The notes beneath the pieces were generated by a model. That model did not search any database. It saw only the letters and a list, made by a program, of their open reading frames with translations, and was not told where the DNA came from. Shown here one piece after another: positions 29,461 through 37,818 of a stretch of DNA of 64,000 nt. Origin of the DNA: Undibacterium sp. KW1 (GTDB lineage Bacteria; Pseudomonadota; Gammaproteobacteria; Burkholderiales; Burkholderiaceae_D); contig NZ_AP018440.1 in the NCBI RefSeq assembly GCF_009937955.1, positions 62,001 to 126,000 on the forward strand, in the 5' to 3' direction. Every line of letters starts with the position of its first letter. Position 1 is the first letter of the stretch. Both the position numbers and the translations under genes were made by a program.

Positions 29461-30694
29461 GCCCCCCAACCGTTGCCGGCAGACGCAAGCGCGCATTGGC
29501 GTATAAATCCAGCACCGTTGCTTCCCCCATGCGGTGGCCGTTGAAATACACCACAAAACGGTCACGGCGCATGCGGTCATAGCGCACCTGAATGGATTTG
29601 TCGCGTAAATCGACCGGGCATTCATAGCGCTGCGAATGGATCGAGAATACGTTGGTCTTACTCACCTTACGCGTCTCCTCCATAAAAAACACTTCTGCAG
29701 AAAACGCATCGTCAGTCAAAAACTTCACCCGGTTACGGTCCAGATTGAAACGATCAACCGGCGTCATCCCTATGGCACTATGAGACTTCGAATTGTATTC
29801 CCCCTCCACCCATTCATGCGTCAGGCGATTCAATTCTTCCAGAGACGTGAAGCTGGGATGCAAGGTCAGAAAGCGATCCCGGAACCCCCTGAAGAAACGC
29901 TCGATCTTGCCCTTGGCCGCACCGTCACGAATCGGCGCATGAGAGAGATGAATATCCAGCCGCACACAAGCCTGCAGAATTTCCTTGGCGGAATAATTCG
30001 CGCCATTGTCGAAATAGAGCCGCTCCGGCTTACCGCGCTTGTATAAAGCCGATCGGAAGGCCAACACCATGTTCTCGGTATTGTCGCGGTAGAAAAACTC
30101 GGCATGTGTCACCACCCTGGACGCATCATCGATGAAGGCGATCAGGAAAGTCTTTCTCCAATGACCATCCGCCTGTTTGATGGTCGGGCCATACAAGGTG
30201 TCAGCTTGCCACAATTGATTGGCGAACTGCATGGCAAACGACAAGCGTTGCTTTTGCACAGCCTTGTCATCCAGTAACTGGTGGGTGCGTATCATCCTAT
30301 AAAACGTGGTCGGTGCTAATTGCGAGCGGGTGAACAAACCGCGCTGCAAAAGTACCCGGTATAGAACGCTTTTGGGGATCACGCCGACCTTATTGTGTGT
30401 CAGCGTCGGCAGCACTTCATGGATTGCCTCGGCCAACTGATTCACCTGCACCTTGCGATAAGCATCTTTATCGGAACGGGTCTTGTTTTGCAGGGTGGTC
30501 ATGCCATGGCTTTTATGACGATACAGCCATGTACTGATGGTGCGCCAGGTGAACTGGTGCAGGTGACCTGACAAGCCATCGATAAAGGTTTTATCGGCGA
30601 CGAACTTGATGCGCTCGCGCATGCTATTGCCGGGGGCATCATGCACGGCATTCAACACCCGTAGTCGTAATTCAAATGAAGGTTTAGCAGCCAT
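29450..30694 (-). CDS. DDE transposase, copy 2
   Basis: Identical protein to 27165-28409, with the same AGGAG-preceded start (ATG 30694), the same D-D-35-E residues and the same six-G run before the stop. The gene is intact although its ATPase partner is split, so transposase made here could act with ATPase from copy 3 or 4. Confidence 0.88.
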   Translation of the reverse strand: MAAKPSFELRLRVLNAVHDAPGNSMRERIKFVADKTFIDGLSGHLHQFTWRTISTWLYRHKSHGMTTLQNKTRSDKDAYRKVQVNQLAEAIHEVLPTLTHNKVGVIPKSVLYRVLLQRGLFTRSQLAPTTFYRMIRTHQLLDDKAVQKQRLSFAMQFANQLWQADTLYGPTIKQADGHWRKTFLIAFIDDASRVVTHAEFFYRDNTENMVLAFRSALYKRGKPERLYFDNGANYSAKEILQACVRLDIHLSHAPIRDGAAKGKIERFFRGFRDRFLTLHPSFTSLEELNRLTHEWVEGEYNSKSHSAIGMTPVDRFNLDRNRVKFLTDDAFSAEVFFMEETRKVSKTNVFSIHSQRYECPVDLRDKSIQVRYDRMRRDRFVVYFNGHRMGEATVLDLYANARLRLPATVGGHDD

Positions 30695-30858
30695 GCGTTC
30701 TCCTGTTGAGTCAAAAAAGAAGGCAAAGCCTATCTGCGTCATCCAAAATGATCGAGAGTCAAAACCTGTTGCACGGGCAAGGAAAGAGAAATCAATGGAG
30801 CTGAATCTACAGAAACGATGGGAATGTGGAAAAAAGTCTGACGACCGGCGAACACGCA

Positions 30859-31416
30859 TCACAGAAATGATCGTTGCAATTGCGACTGATAGGCCGTGCA
30901 AAGGTGCTGTCCAAAGCGCTGCAATAAGGTTTGGAATGTTGACATCAATGACCCCAGACGCGCAGAACGATGTGTTGTCATGAACGGATTGGCATCCTGT
31001 AGTGGTGGTCGGTGCGGTAAGCTACGGTAGACACTCGCCTGCATGTGTAAGCGATGCAACCATCGATACGCATTGCGCGGCATGCTGACACCGGTCGCCT
31101 GGTGATAAGCGTGCTGGACGGTCATGCCCGCCATCAGCAAGAGCACCAACGCCACCACACAGCAGCCAGCATGATGTAAATAGCGGATGGTCGAGTCCAG
31201 ATAAAGCTGCATGGTACGCCCGCAACCGGTGCGATGATGGCGGTTGGAGCAGTAGACGCGTTTGCCAACTGCTTGCGGTTCGGCACCCAAGCGTTTCTTG
31301 CGGATGAAGCCGTGCGAAACCAAGTGCTGTGTTTGCTGACAATGCTTGCATTGCGCGTACTCCAGCTGCATGGTCTGTTGGTGAATGGCTTGAAGGTTGG
31401 GATAGTAGCGTTGCAT
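30859..31416 (-). CDS. Zn-ribbon transposon protein, copy 2
   Basis: Same 185-residue protein as at 28574-29131, intact, at the left end of copy 2. Confidence 0.68.
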   Translation of the reverse strand: MQRYYPNLQAIHQQTMQLEYAQCKHCQQTQHLVSHGFIRKKRLGAEPQAVGKRVYCSNRHHRTGCGRTMQLYLDSTIRYLHHAGCCVVALVLLLMAGMTVQHAYHQATGVSMPRNAYRWLHRLHMQASVYRSLPHRPPLQDANPFMTTHRSARLGSLMSTFQTLLQRFGQHLCTAYQSQLQRSFL

Positions 31417-31574
31417 GACGGCACCTGAATCGGAAAAGATGCCTATTTTGCAGTATTCAATTTGGTACAGGAAAATTCGCTTGGGCGAATTGGCGTTATA
31501 ACTGACAGGTTCTTTGATGATGGGAAATCGGTACAGATAGGCTGATTTGTACGGTGGGAGCTGGGGAAATTACA

Positions 31575-31654
31575 TTCCATGCGAACTTGCGTCTGCCCGG
31601 GTACAACGGTGTCACGGATTAGGCATTTTTTGCTACGTCGGTGACCTCATTCCA
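31575..31654. other. Short spacer between transposon copy 2 and IS3
   Basis: 80 bases with no recognisable gene. They do not match the interior of copy 1, which should follow here if copy 2 had simply inserted into copy 1. Confidence 0.6.
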
Positions 31655-31714
31655 TGAGGTATCCTGACTTTTTCGGACATTCCTGTTTGTTAAAATAAAC
31701 GATCAGGAGAAATA

Positions 31715-32026
31715 ATGAAACAGAAAAAGAGATATACACCGGAATTGCGGGAAGAAGCAGTGAAACTTGTGTTGGCACAAGGATTGACACTAGAGGAAGC
31801 GGCATCTCGTATCGCCATTCCGAAAGGGACTTTGGTTGGTTGGGTGAATGCGGCCAAGAGTGGACAGACACAGAAGACAGCCCCAGGAAGTCGCACGGTG
31901 CCGGAGCTCGAAGCGGAAGTCGCCAAACTGCGCAAGGAGCTGGCCCAGGCAAAGATGGAGCGCGATATCGTAAAAAAGGCGGCAGCGTACTTTGCGCAGG
32001 AGTCGCTGCCAAATACGCGTTCATGA
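31715..32026 (+). CDS. IS3-family OrfA
   Basis: 103 residues with an N-terminal helix-turn-helix (RYTPELREEAVKLVLAQG...TLVGWVNAA) and a C-terminal leucine-zipper-like helix (LEAEVAKLRKELAQAKMERD). The AGGAG site is 7 bases before ATG. It contains the slippery heptamer A_AAA_AAG at 31972-31978, where a -1 shift gives the OrfAB transposase. OrfA ends in TGA overlapping the OrfB ATG at 32023. Confidence 0.92.
   Translation: MKQKKRYTPELREEAVKLVLAQGLTLEEAASRIAIPKGTLVGWVNAAKSGQTQKTAPGSRTVPELEAEVAKLRKELAQAKMERDIVKKAAAYFAQESLPNTRS
31972..31978 (+). promoter_or_regulatory. -1 frameshift site A_AAA_AAG of IS3
   Basis: The heptamer is in the correct phase of orfA (GTA AAA AAG) and the -1 frame is open onward through orfB. 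This is the standard IS3-family arrangement for making OrfAB. Confidence 0.8.
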
Positions 32027-32410
32027 AGACCATGCGACTCGACTACCCCGTTGCCAGCTTATGCCGCAGCTTTGGCGTCTCACGCAGTGGTTTCTATGCC
32101 TGGCTCAACAGTATCCCGTCGGAACGTGCCAAGGTGGATGAACGTCTCAAGCTGGCCATCACAGCGGTTCACAAGCAAAGCCGGGAGACTTATGGTCCCC
32201 TGCGTATGCAACCGGAGCTGGCAGCGCAAGGGTTTAAAGCGGGTCGTGACCGTATTATTCGATTGCGCCGGGTGCTAGCACTACGTTGCAAGCAAAAACG
32301 GAAATTTAAGGCGACAACCAACTCGAATCATCAATTTCCTGTTGCAGAAAATCTGCTGAACCAAACATTTACTCCACGCAGTCCAAATGAAGCATGGGTG
32401 ACCGATATCA
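32023..32410 (+). pseudogene. IS3 OrfB, 5' part before the intron
   Basis: Codons for the HTH_21 region and the start of the rve core, ending at VTDI (the first catalytic Asp of the DDE triad). Interrupted by the group II intron at 32411. If the intron splices, this exon joins 34244-34716 and restores DITYISTGEGWLYLAG. Confidence 0.9.
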
Positions 32411-32924
32411 GTGTGCCGCAGCAAGCGGCGTAAGAGATGAGGGTATGGCCCCTCGCAATCGGCTTGCAGGAGCGAGTTGCAAACCACCATAAGCGGCACT
32501 GGTCAAAAGCCTTTGTCGTGAGCGTTATGGAAAAGGCGCCTCAAGGCGTCAGGTATGGAACAGGAAGACGAACAACCGTGAACTGCCGTTCAAGTGTCGA
32601 AAGTACTCAGATGACATCAAAACCGGGGAGTGATGTTGCCCCGCGATCAGTCTGGCCGTTACCTGCTTACGGGCCAGGCGGTGTCCGGCATAGAGGCAGC
32701 GTGATCCTGCTCCGGGCTCTTACGTTGAACTGCGGGAACCTTCGGTGGCGATGCGAAGCGAAAGGCACAAGTCCGAAAGGCGAGGCCGATAGTAGCGATG
32801 CGCCACCAAGGGACGGAGCAGCTCGTAGTAGCGTCGAAACCGCTGTAATGACGGTGGAGCGAAGGAGCTGCGTTATCCCGGCATTGTGTTGCGTCAACCG
32901 CGTAAGCGGGAGGAGCGTAGCCTA

Positions 32925-34166
32925 ATGACCAAGCCTTATGACATTCCCAAGGCGCTTGTCTGGGAAGCTTATCAATGTGTGAAAGCGAACGGAGGATCAG
33001 CAGGTATAGACAGTGAATCACTGGAACAATTCGAGAGCCATCTCAGTGGCAACCTGTATAAGCTCTGGAACCGTATGTGTTCGGGAAGTTATTTGCCACC
33101 TCCGGTCAAAGGTGTGCCCATTCCGAAGAAGTCTGGCGGAGTGCGCATGCTAGGTGTACCGACCGTGGCGGATAGAGTGGCGCAAACGGTAGTCAAGCGG
33201 CTGCTGGAGCCAGTCATTGATCCCATGTTCCACACTAATTCCTATGGCTATCGTCCCGGGCGCTCGGCGCACGACGCGATTGCCATGGTGAGGCGGCGAA
33301 GCTGGGAATATGACTGGGTGATCGAGTTCGATATCAAGGGACTCTTTGATAACATCGATCATGAACTGCTCATGCGAGCAGTTAGAAAACACTGCCAGAT
33401 TCCATGGGTACTGCTGTATGTCGAGCGTTGGCTTAAAGCGCCAATGCAAGCGCCAGATGGCACTCTTGTGGAGAGGACTCGGGGCGCGCCTCAAGGTGGT
33501 GTCGTCAGTCCTTTGCTAGCCAACTTGTTTATGCACTATGCGTTTGACAAATGGGTAGGCCGCCATCTCCCAAGCGTGCGGTTCTGCCGATACGCCGATG
33601 ACGGCGTCGTCCACTGTCGAAGTCTAGCGCAGGCCGAGTTTGCATTGGCAAAAATTGACGCCCGCTTCCGAGAATGCGGGCTTGAGCTGCATCCAGAGAA
33701 AACACGAATCGTATACTGCAAAGACATCAATCGGCAGGGAGAATTCCCGTGCGTGCAATTCACCTTCCTTGGCTACACGTTTCGACCGCGTAAAGCGATG
33801 GATAAGTATGGTCGCGCTTATGTGAACTTCGCTCCCGCCGTTAGCCGTAATGCCCTCAAGACAATGCGGCAGACGATACGAGGGTGGCACCTGCAGCTGA
33901 AATGTGACAAGAATGTGGCCGATCTGTCGGCCATGTTCAATCCGATACTTCGTGGCTGGCATCAATATTACGGTCGGTTCTATGAATCGGCCATGTCTGC
34001 CGTGTGGAAACACTTGAATGACTACCTGACGCGTTGGATGATGCGCAAGTACAAGCACGTGGTCCGGCATAAGACCCGGGCACGTCACGCCCTTGGGCAG
34101 CTTGCGCGCAAGTATCCCGAGGCCTTCTGGCATTGGAAACTGGGATGTTTGCCTAATGCTGGATGA
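32925..34166 (+). CDS. ltrA: Group II intron reverse transcriptase/maturase
   Basis: 413 residues from ATG 32925, preceded by GGGAGGAG at 9 bases; a longer frame from 32886 is less likely. Reverse transcriptase motifs run in order: SAGIDSESLEQF, PIPKKSGGVRMLGVPTVADR, SYGYRPGRSAHDAI, IEFDIKGLFDNIDH, APQGGVVSPLLANL and the catalytic RYADDGVVHC, then FLGYTFRPR. A maturase (X) domain follows around FNPILRGWHQYYGRFYESAM. No HNH endonuclease domain is present at the C-terminus. It should aid splicing and retrohoming of the intron. The gene symbol is the generic one for this family. Confidence 0.93.
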   Translation: MTKPYDIPKALVWEAYQCVKANGGSAGIDSESLEQFESHLSGNLYKLWNRMCSGSYLPPPVKGVPIPKKSGGVRMLGVPTVADRVAQTVVKRLLEPVIDPMFHTNSYGYRPGRSAHDAIAMVRRRSWEYDWVIEFDIKGLFDNIDHELLMRAVRKHCQIPWVLLYVERWLKAPMQAPDGTLVERTRGAPQGGVVSPLLANLFMHYAFDKWVGRHLPSVRFCRYADDGVVHCRSLAQAEFALAKIDARFRECGLELHPEKTRIVYCKDINRQGEFPCVQFTFLGYTFRPRKAMDKYGRAYVNFAPAVSRNALKTMRQTIRGWHLQLKCDKNVADLSAMFNPILRGWHQYYGRFYESAMSAVWKHLNDYLTRWMMRKYKHVVRHKTRARHALGQLARKYPEAFWHWKLGCLPNAG

Positions 34167-34169
34167 TGG

Positions 34170-34243
34170 GAGCCGGATGAGCTGAGAGGTTCACGTCCGG
34201 TTCTGAGAGGGGCCGCGGGTGCAATTCCCGCGGTCTACTCACC
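34170..34243 (+). ncRNA. Group II intron domains V and VI
   Basis: Domain V runs from GAGCCGGATGAGC to CGTCCGGTTC (34170-34204), a 34-nt hairpin with the AGC catalytic triad. Domain VI follows as a GCCGCGGG/CCCGCGGT stem, with the probable branch-point A at 34237, seven bases from the 3' end. The last base is set by the restored orfB frame and may be off by one. Confidence 0.85.
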
Positions 34244-34716
34244 CCTATATCAGCACTGGAGAAGGCTGGCTTTATCTAGCAGGAATCAAGGATGTTTATA
34301 CCTGCGAGATTGTTGGCTATGCCATGGGAGAACGCATGACGCAGGCCTTGACAGCAAAGGCACTGTGGAAGGCAGTCAGCAATAAACGACCACCACCTGG
34401 TCTGATTCATCACTCAGACCGTGGTAGCCAATACTGCGCACTGGGCTACAGAGAATTGCTAGAGCAATTTGGCATGCAGGCATCCATGTCACGCAAAGGA
34501 AACTGCTATGACAATGCGCCTATGGAGAGTTTCTGGGGAAGCCTGAAAAATGAACTCATACATCACCAGCACTATGCAACACGTGCTGATGCACAGGCGG
34601 CTATCCAGGAATACATCGAAAGCTTTTATAACCGCCAGCGACGTCACTCGCGTCTTGGCAATATACCGCCAGCCTTGTTTGCTGAAAATTTTAATCGGCA
34701 CTCACAGGCAGCTTAG
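34244..34716 (+). pseudogene. IS3 OrfB, 3' part after the intron
   Basis: It carries the second and third catalytic regions of the DDE core, HHSDRGSQY and NAPMESFWGSLKNEL, and the C-terminal YNRQRRHSRLG block, ending at the TAG at 34714. Together with 32023-32410 it makes a normal OrfB. Confidence 0.9.
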
Positions 34717-34818
34717 AACATGAGTGTCCGTTATTGACAGTACACCTCAGGCTAAATGAAACTGTGGGGTGCGGACAATAACTTGGAATAGTTTTAGATG
34801 CAAATCAACACAATTAGG

Positions 34819-35571
34819 CTATTTGATTCGAAATATGACATCAACGGCCGACCTCAACTTTAAAGGGGGAATAGAAAATAAGTCTTCCCCAATTGCTTTG
34901 CGGCGCTCAACTTCTGAATAAGAAGTTGATTTCTCACTCACCAATCCAATTGCGGTACTTAGATTTTTAAGCTTTCCTTCAGTGATTGCCGTTACGGCAC
35001 CCAAGCGCTTGCCATAGGCGCTCAACAATCCACTGGCTTTTCTTTGAGCGTCTTTGGCCGCCTCAATAGACAAATCCAATTCAATTTGGTCTCGTAAAGT
35101 GGAATCGAAAGAGGTTTCAACTTTATCGATGTTACTCAACTTGAGAAGGGAAAACATAATGGCTTGCCAATTTTTCAAGTCACGTATTTTGAGAACAACT
35201 CTATAACTCAGTTGATAAATTGGCTCAGCCGTATTTGGGTTGGCAACATCTTTTTTCATCTCTTTTCTCGCGTCGCGAATAATCATGTCTTCTTCCTGTA
35301 TACCTTGCATTGCAACTATAGACTTAATTTCCGACACTCGCGCCATCGCGATGGAAAGCGCCTTTTCTGAATCAATATCGCTAACGTTTACGTCAAAATT
35401 GATTTCTCCAAAGTCTGGATTTACCTGTATATAGGCGATACCTGTACTATGAATAAACGGATAATCTGGTAATTGAGATGCAATTCCCGAATTATGAAAA
35501 CACAACGCGATACCAAGGAAAAGTATTTTCTTAATCGCAGTGGCGAAATCTTGAAATGAGCGAGTTAGCAT
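34819..35571 (-). CDS. SIMPL-domain (DUF541) secreted/periplasmic protein
   Basis: 250 residues. The N-terminus has basic residues, then a hydrophobic core (KKILFLGIALCFHNSGIAS), a likely signal peptide. The mature part fits the SIMPL family: a start like STGIAYIQVNPDFGEINFDV, then repeated A/S-rich helices (EAAKDAQRKASGLLSAYGKRLGAV) and a C-terminal strand SAVDVIFRIK. Such proteins (the E. coli YggE type) are periplasmic or outer-membrane-facing with poorly defined roles, often linked with oxidative stress. It stands alone between mobile elements, and its ribosome site is weak. It may be a passenger, or chromosomal DNA trapped between insertions. Confidence 0.75.
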   Translation of the reverse strand: MLTRSFQDFATAIKKILFLGIALCFHNSGIASQLPDYPFIHSTGIAYIQVNPDFGEINFDVNVSDIDSEKALSIAMARVSEIKSIVAMQGIQEEDMIIRDARKEMKKDVANPNTAEPIYQLSYRVVLKIRDLKNWQAIMFSLLKLSNIDKVETSFDSTLRDQIELDLSIEAAKDAQRKASGLLSAYGKRLGAVTAITEGKLKNLSTAIGLVSEKSTSYSEVERRKAIGEDLFSIPPLKLRSAVDVIFRIK

Positions 35572-35758
35572 AATCCGTTTATTTAGAACGAGGGGTTGAA
35601 AAAAAACAAAAACTTGATAGGGATTAATATTATTCTTTTAACAATTACAAATCAAGCTCAATTTATAAATTTGCTGAGTCAGGAAGTTCATAGGTCACTA
35701 CATGTTGATTTACACTGAAAATTGCCCCTAGGAAGTGCAGCGTAAAACTTGGACTGGT
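35572..35758. other. AT-rich intergenic region with probable IS end
   Basis: No gene. TGAAAATTGCCCCTAGGAAG at 35716 has the look of the terminal repeat of the IS3-family remnant that follows. Confidence 0.4.
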
Positions 35759-36031
35759 TTATGCCGTGAATCCGAAGCTTTCTCGGTATTCTAGGGGACT
35801 GAGTGAGCCAAGGGATATTTTAATGCGCTTTTCGTTATACCAGCGAATATAAGAATCAACTACCTGAATGAATTGCTCAACGGTCGTAGTCTGCCAGTCC
35901 CGAGGGTAGAGCAACTCTGTCTTCAACCGTCCGAAGAAGCCCTCGCAGGCGGCATTGTCGGGTAAGCATCCTTTGCGCATCATCGAACGAACAGCTTTGC
36001 GTTGTGTATCCTTGAGAGCCACCAAGGCCAA
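35759..36031 (-). pseudogene. IS3-family (IS150/IS51-like) transposase, C-terminal remnant
   Basis: The translated sequence GCLPDNAACEGFFGRLKTEL, YIRWYNEKRIKISLGSLSP and EYRESFG is the C-terminal end of an IS3-type OrfB, including the catalytic Glu region. The N-terminal and central parts are missing. It is a different IS from the element at 31655. Confidence 0.85.
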
Positions 36032-36158
36032 CGATAGTGGGTGCCACGATAAGACTAAACGACAGGTCGGTCTTCGCCGCCGTTGGCTAGCCCAATGTGC
36101 CCCCCGCTCCTTTTATAAGAAAACTAAGCCGGTGATGCCATATTGGTAAAAGAGTCTA

Positions 36159-36180
36159 AAAGCCACCTTTTGGTGGCTTT
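36159..36180. terminator. Terminator-like hairpin
   Basis: A perfect 9-bp stem, AAAGCCACC/GGTGGCTTT, with a TTTT loop. It has A and T at its edges and could stop transcription in either direction. Confidence 0.6.
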
Positions 36181-36253
36181 GACTTTCTGGATGGCGATCT
36201 TTGATTATACGTCACATTAGTTCTCTATTTTCAGGACTAGCTGCAGTTAAATA

Positions 36254-36532
36254 TTAATTTACTAAGTTTGGGATTGTAGCTATAACTCGACGTTTCTCAA
36301 ACGTTCTGACCCTGTCATAGTCCCAGAAACCAACAGTGCTACTAGATACATCAACTACCACGCGGGGCTCCAGGATATTTCCTGGCACGACGCAATACCC
36401 CCCAACGCGCAGATCGCCAGTTTCTAAATAGCCACTTCGCCACTCATCGCCAAAACGCAAATGGCGCTTGAGCCAGTTATTGGCGCGTTCAGTTGCCTCC
36501 GGGGTTGGCTTGACGGTAAGCTCACAACCTAC
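36254..36532 (-). pseudogene. C-terminal fragment of an unknown protein
   Basis: An open frame of ~92 codons without a good start, truncated at its 5' side at a stop near 36533. The text looks like real protein (ATERANNWLKRHLRFGDEW, GYCVVPGNILEPRVVVDV, RRVIATIPNLVN). I do not recognise a family. Its place next to mobile elements suggests a cut gene. Confidence 0.4.
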
Positions 36533-36673
36533 CTACCGTGTGCAAGTACGGAGCCATCGAATGCTCTAGGGAACGTCAGATTTAGTTCTAAGGAATATCT
36601 GATTAAGTTCTAGGGGCTGTTAACATTCAATAAAATGTGTTTACATTCGGTATTCGACAAATAGGATACCGAA

Positions 36674-37431
36674 ATGCAAAGCGACCGCAAGATGTTAAGA
36701 GATGATCAATGGAAGAAGATAGAAGCCTTGTTACCTGGGAAAGTGGGTGATCCGGGGCGGTCAGGAGAGAATAATCGTCAATTTGTTGAAGCTGTTTTAT
36801 GGATAGTGCGAACCAGTTCACCCTGGCGTGATTTACCAGCGGAATTAGGGAATTGGCATACGACCAATACGCGTTTTAAGCGCTGGGGTGAAGCAGGTGT
36901 ATGGCAAGAAATAGTGGAAGCAGTGAGCGGCGATCGGGATATGGAAGCGCTGATGATTGATAGCACGGTGGTGAGAGCACATCAACATGCCTCAGGTGCT
37001 GCAAAAAAGAAGGGCGTCAAGCGATAGGACGTTCACGCGGCGGCCTGACCAGCAAAATACACGTCGCGGTGGATGCGCTTGGCAATCCTGTGCGCTGGTT
37101 ACTGACAGGGGGAGAGCAATCCGATATGAATCAAGGTTTGCCATTGATTAAAGGGTTTCAGGCGAAGGCGATATTGGCCGACAAAGGTTATGACTCGAAT
37201 GTTTTTGTGGATTACATTCATGCCAACGGGATGCTGGCCGTTATTCCGCCAAAGAAAAACAGATTGGTGCAGCGTGAATATGACCGCCACTTATACAAAG
37301 ATAGAAATGTTGTTGAACGTTTTTTCAATCGCATAAAGCAATTCCGTAGGCTTGCAACACGGTATGAAAAATTGGATAGAAACTTCCTTTCCTTCATCAA
37401 TCTTGTATTTGCTTACCTTTGGATTTATTGA
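36674..37431 (+). CDS. IS5-family transposase, made by -1 frameshift
   Basis: The first frame (36674-37027) starts MQSDRKMLRDDQWKKIEALL and includes the first catalytic Asp region (MIDSTVVRAHQHA). The second frame (open before 37027, to 37431) has RSRGGLTSKIHVAVDALG, ILADKGYDSN and the catalytic Glu region RNVVERFFNRIKQFRR. The frames join at the heptamer A_AAA_AAG (37003-37009), correctly phased as GCA AAA AAG, giving a product of about 252 residues. The ends are intact, so the element may be active. Confidence 0.9.
37003..37009 (+). promoter_or_regulatory. -1 frameshift site A_AAA_AAG of the IS5-family element
   Basis: The heptamer lies a few codons before the first-frame stop, in slippery phase, and the -1 frame contains the rest of the transposase. 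Confidence 0.8.
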
Positions 37432-37580
37432 ATGTTAACAGCCCCTAATTTTCTTTGATTTTCAATCATGTGACGAACAGAGAATAAAAGCGTCTTCATA
37501 ACATGATTATCTTCAGAGATTTGGGGAGGTAACTCGCCAATTTTTTCACTTTTCGTGCGATGTCTCGCACCTTGGGCACA

Positions 37581-37730
37581 CTATGACCCTTGCATGCGCA
37601 TCAAGCGCCTGCGAACCCTAGACAAGTTCGCCAGTGCACAGGTCACAAACAAGCGATGCGCATTCTTTTGCAAACCACGATATCTGACTTTGGTAAATCC
37701 AAAGGTCGCGGTAGGGTTATGATATACACA
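37581..37730 (-). pseudogene. Transposase C-terminal remnant
   Basis: On the minus strand the frame ending at the stop 37581-37583 reads ATFGFTKVRYRGLQKNAHRL and then FVTCALANLSRVRRRLM. This is the typical C-terminal end of an IS5-group transposase (KVRYRGLxKN...ANL). The rest of that IS is gone. Confidence 0.75.
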
Positions 37731-37739
37731 GGTCAATGA

Positions 37740-37775
37740 ACAAGGCGTCAATTCAATATTGAATTGACGCCTTGT
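37740..37775. repeat. 36-bp perfect palindrome
   Basis: ACAAGGCGTCAATTCAAT followed directly by its reverse complement, with no loop. It lies 43 bases beyond the stop of the large minus-strand gene, so it may act as that gene's transcript end, though a T run is lacking on that side. It could also be a protein-binding or element-end site. Confidence 0.8.
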
Positions 37776-37818
37776 CTGTTTTGGTCATGCGGTTTTTACG
37801 AGAACGTCTGGCTTGTTT

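Larger units (their letters stand above)
24896..31574 (-). mobile_element. DDE transposon copy 2, interrupted by copy 3
   Basis: The right end TGTTGCGCACG begins at 24896 and the left end finishes with GGGGAAATTACA at 31574. Removing copy 3 (25953-29289) and one TTCGC duplicate leaves exactly 3,337 bases, the same length as copy 3. The flanks (ACATA on the left, TTCCA on the right) do not match, so there is no target duplication. It landed in, or recombined with, copy 1. Confidence 0.9.
32411..34243 (+). mobile_element. Group II intron
   Basis: It begins with GTGTG at 32411 and ends near 34243 after domains V and VI. It carries a reverse transcriptase/maturase ORF. Precise removal restores the IS3 orfB frame. 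Lack of an endonuclease domain in its protein resembles the RmInt1-like bacterial class, which also inserts in IS elements. Confidence 0.92.
31655..34749 (+). mobile_element. IS3-family element split by a group II intron
   Basis: Imperfect terminal inverted repeats: TGAGGTATCCTGACTTTTTC at 31655 and, reversed, TGAGGTGTACTGTCAATAAC ending at 34749. Without the 1,833-bp intron the element is 1,262 bp, normal for IS3. No 3-bp duplication is seen at the flanks (CCA/GGC). Confidence 0.9.
36613..37445 (+). mobile_element. IS5-family element (833 bp)
   Basis: Perfect 22-bp terminal inverted repeats, GGGGCTGTTAACATTCAATAAA at 36613 and its complement ending at 37445. A TA target duplication lies at 36611-36612 and 37446-37447. 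It carries two overlapping frames coding one transposase. Confidence 0.92.

Noticed and set aside
32437..32925. Open frame of 162 codons in the 5' part of the group II intron
   Set aside because: It lies in the structured intron RNA (domains I-IV), has no ribosome site and no protein-like text; the real protein starts at 32925.
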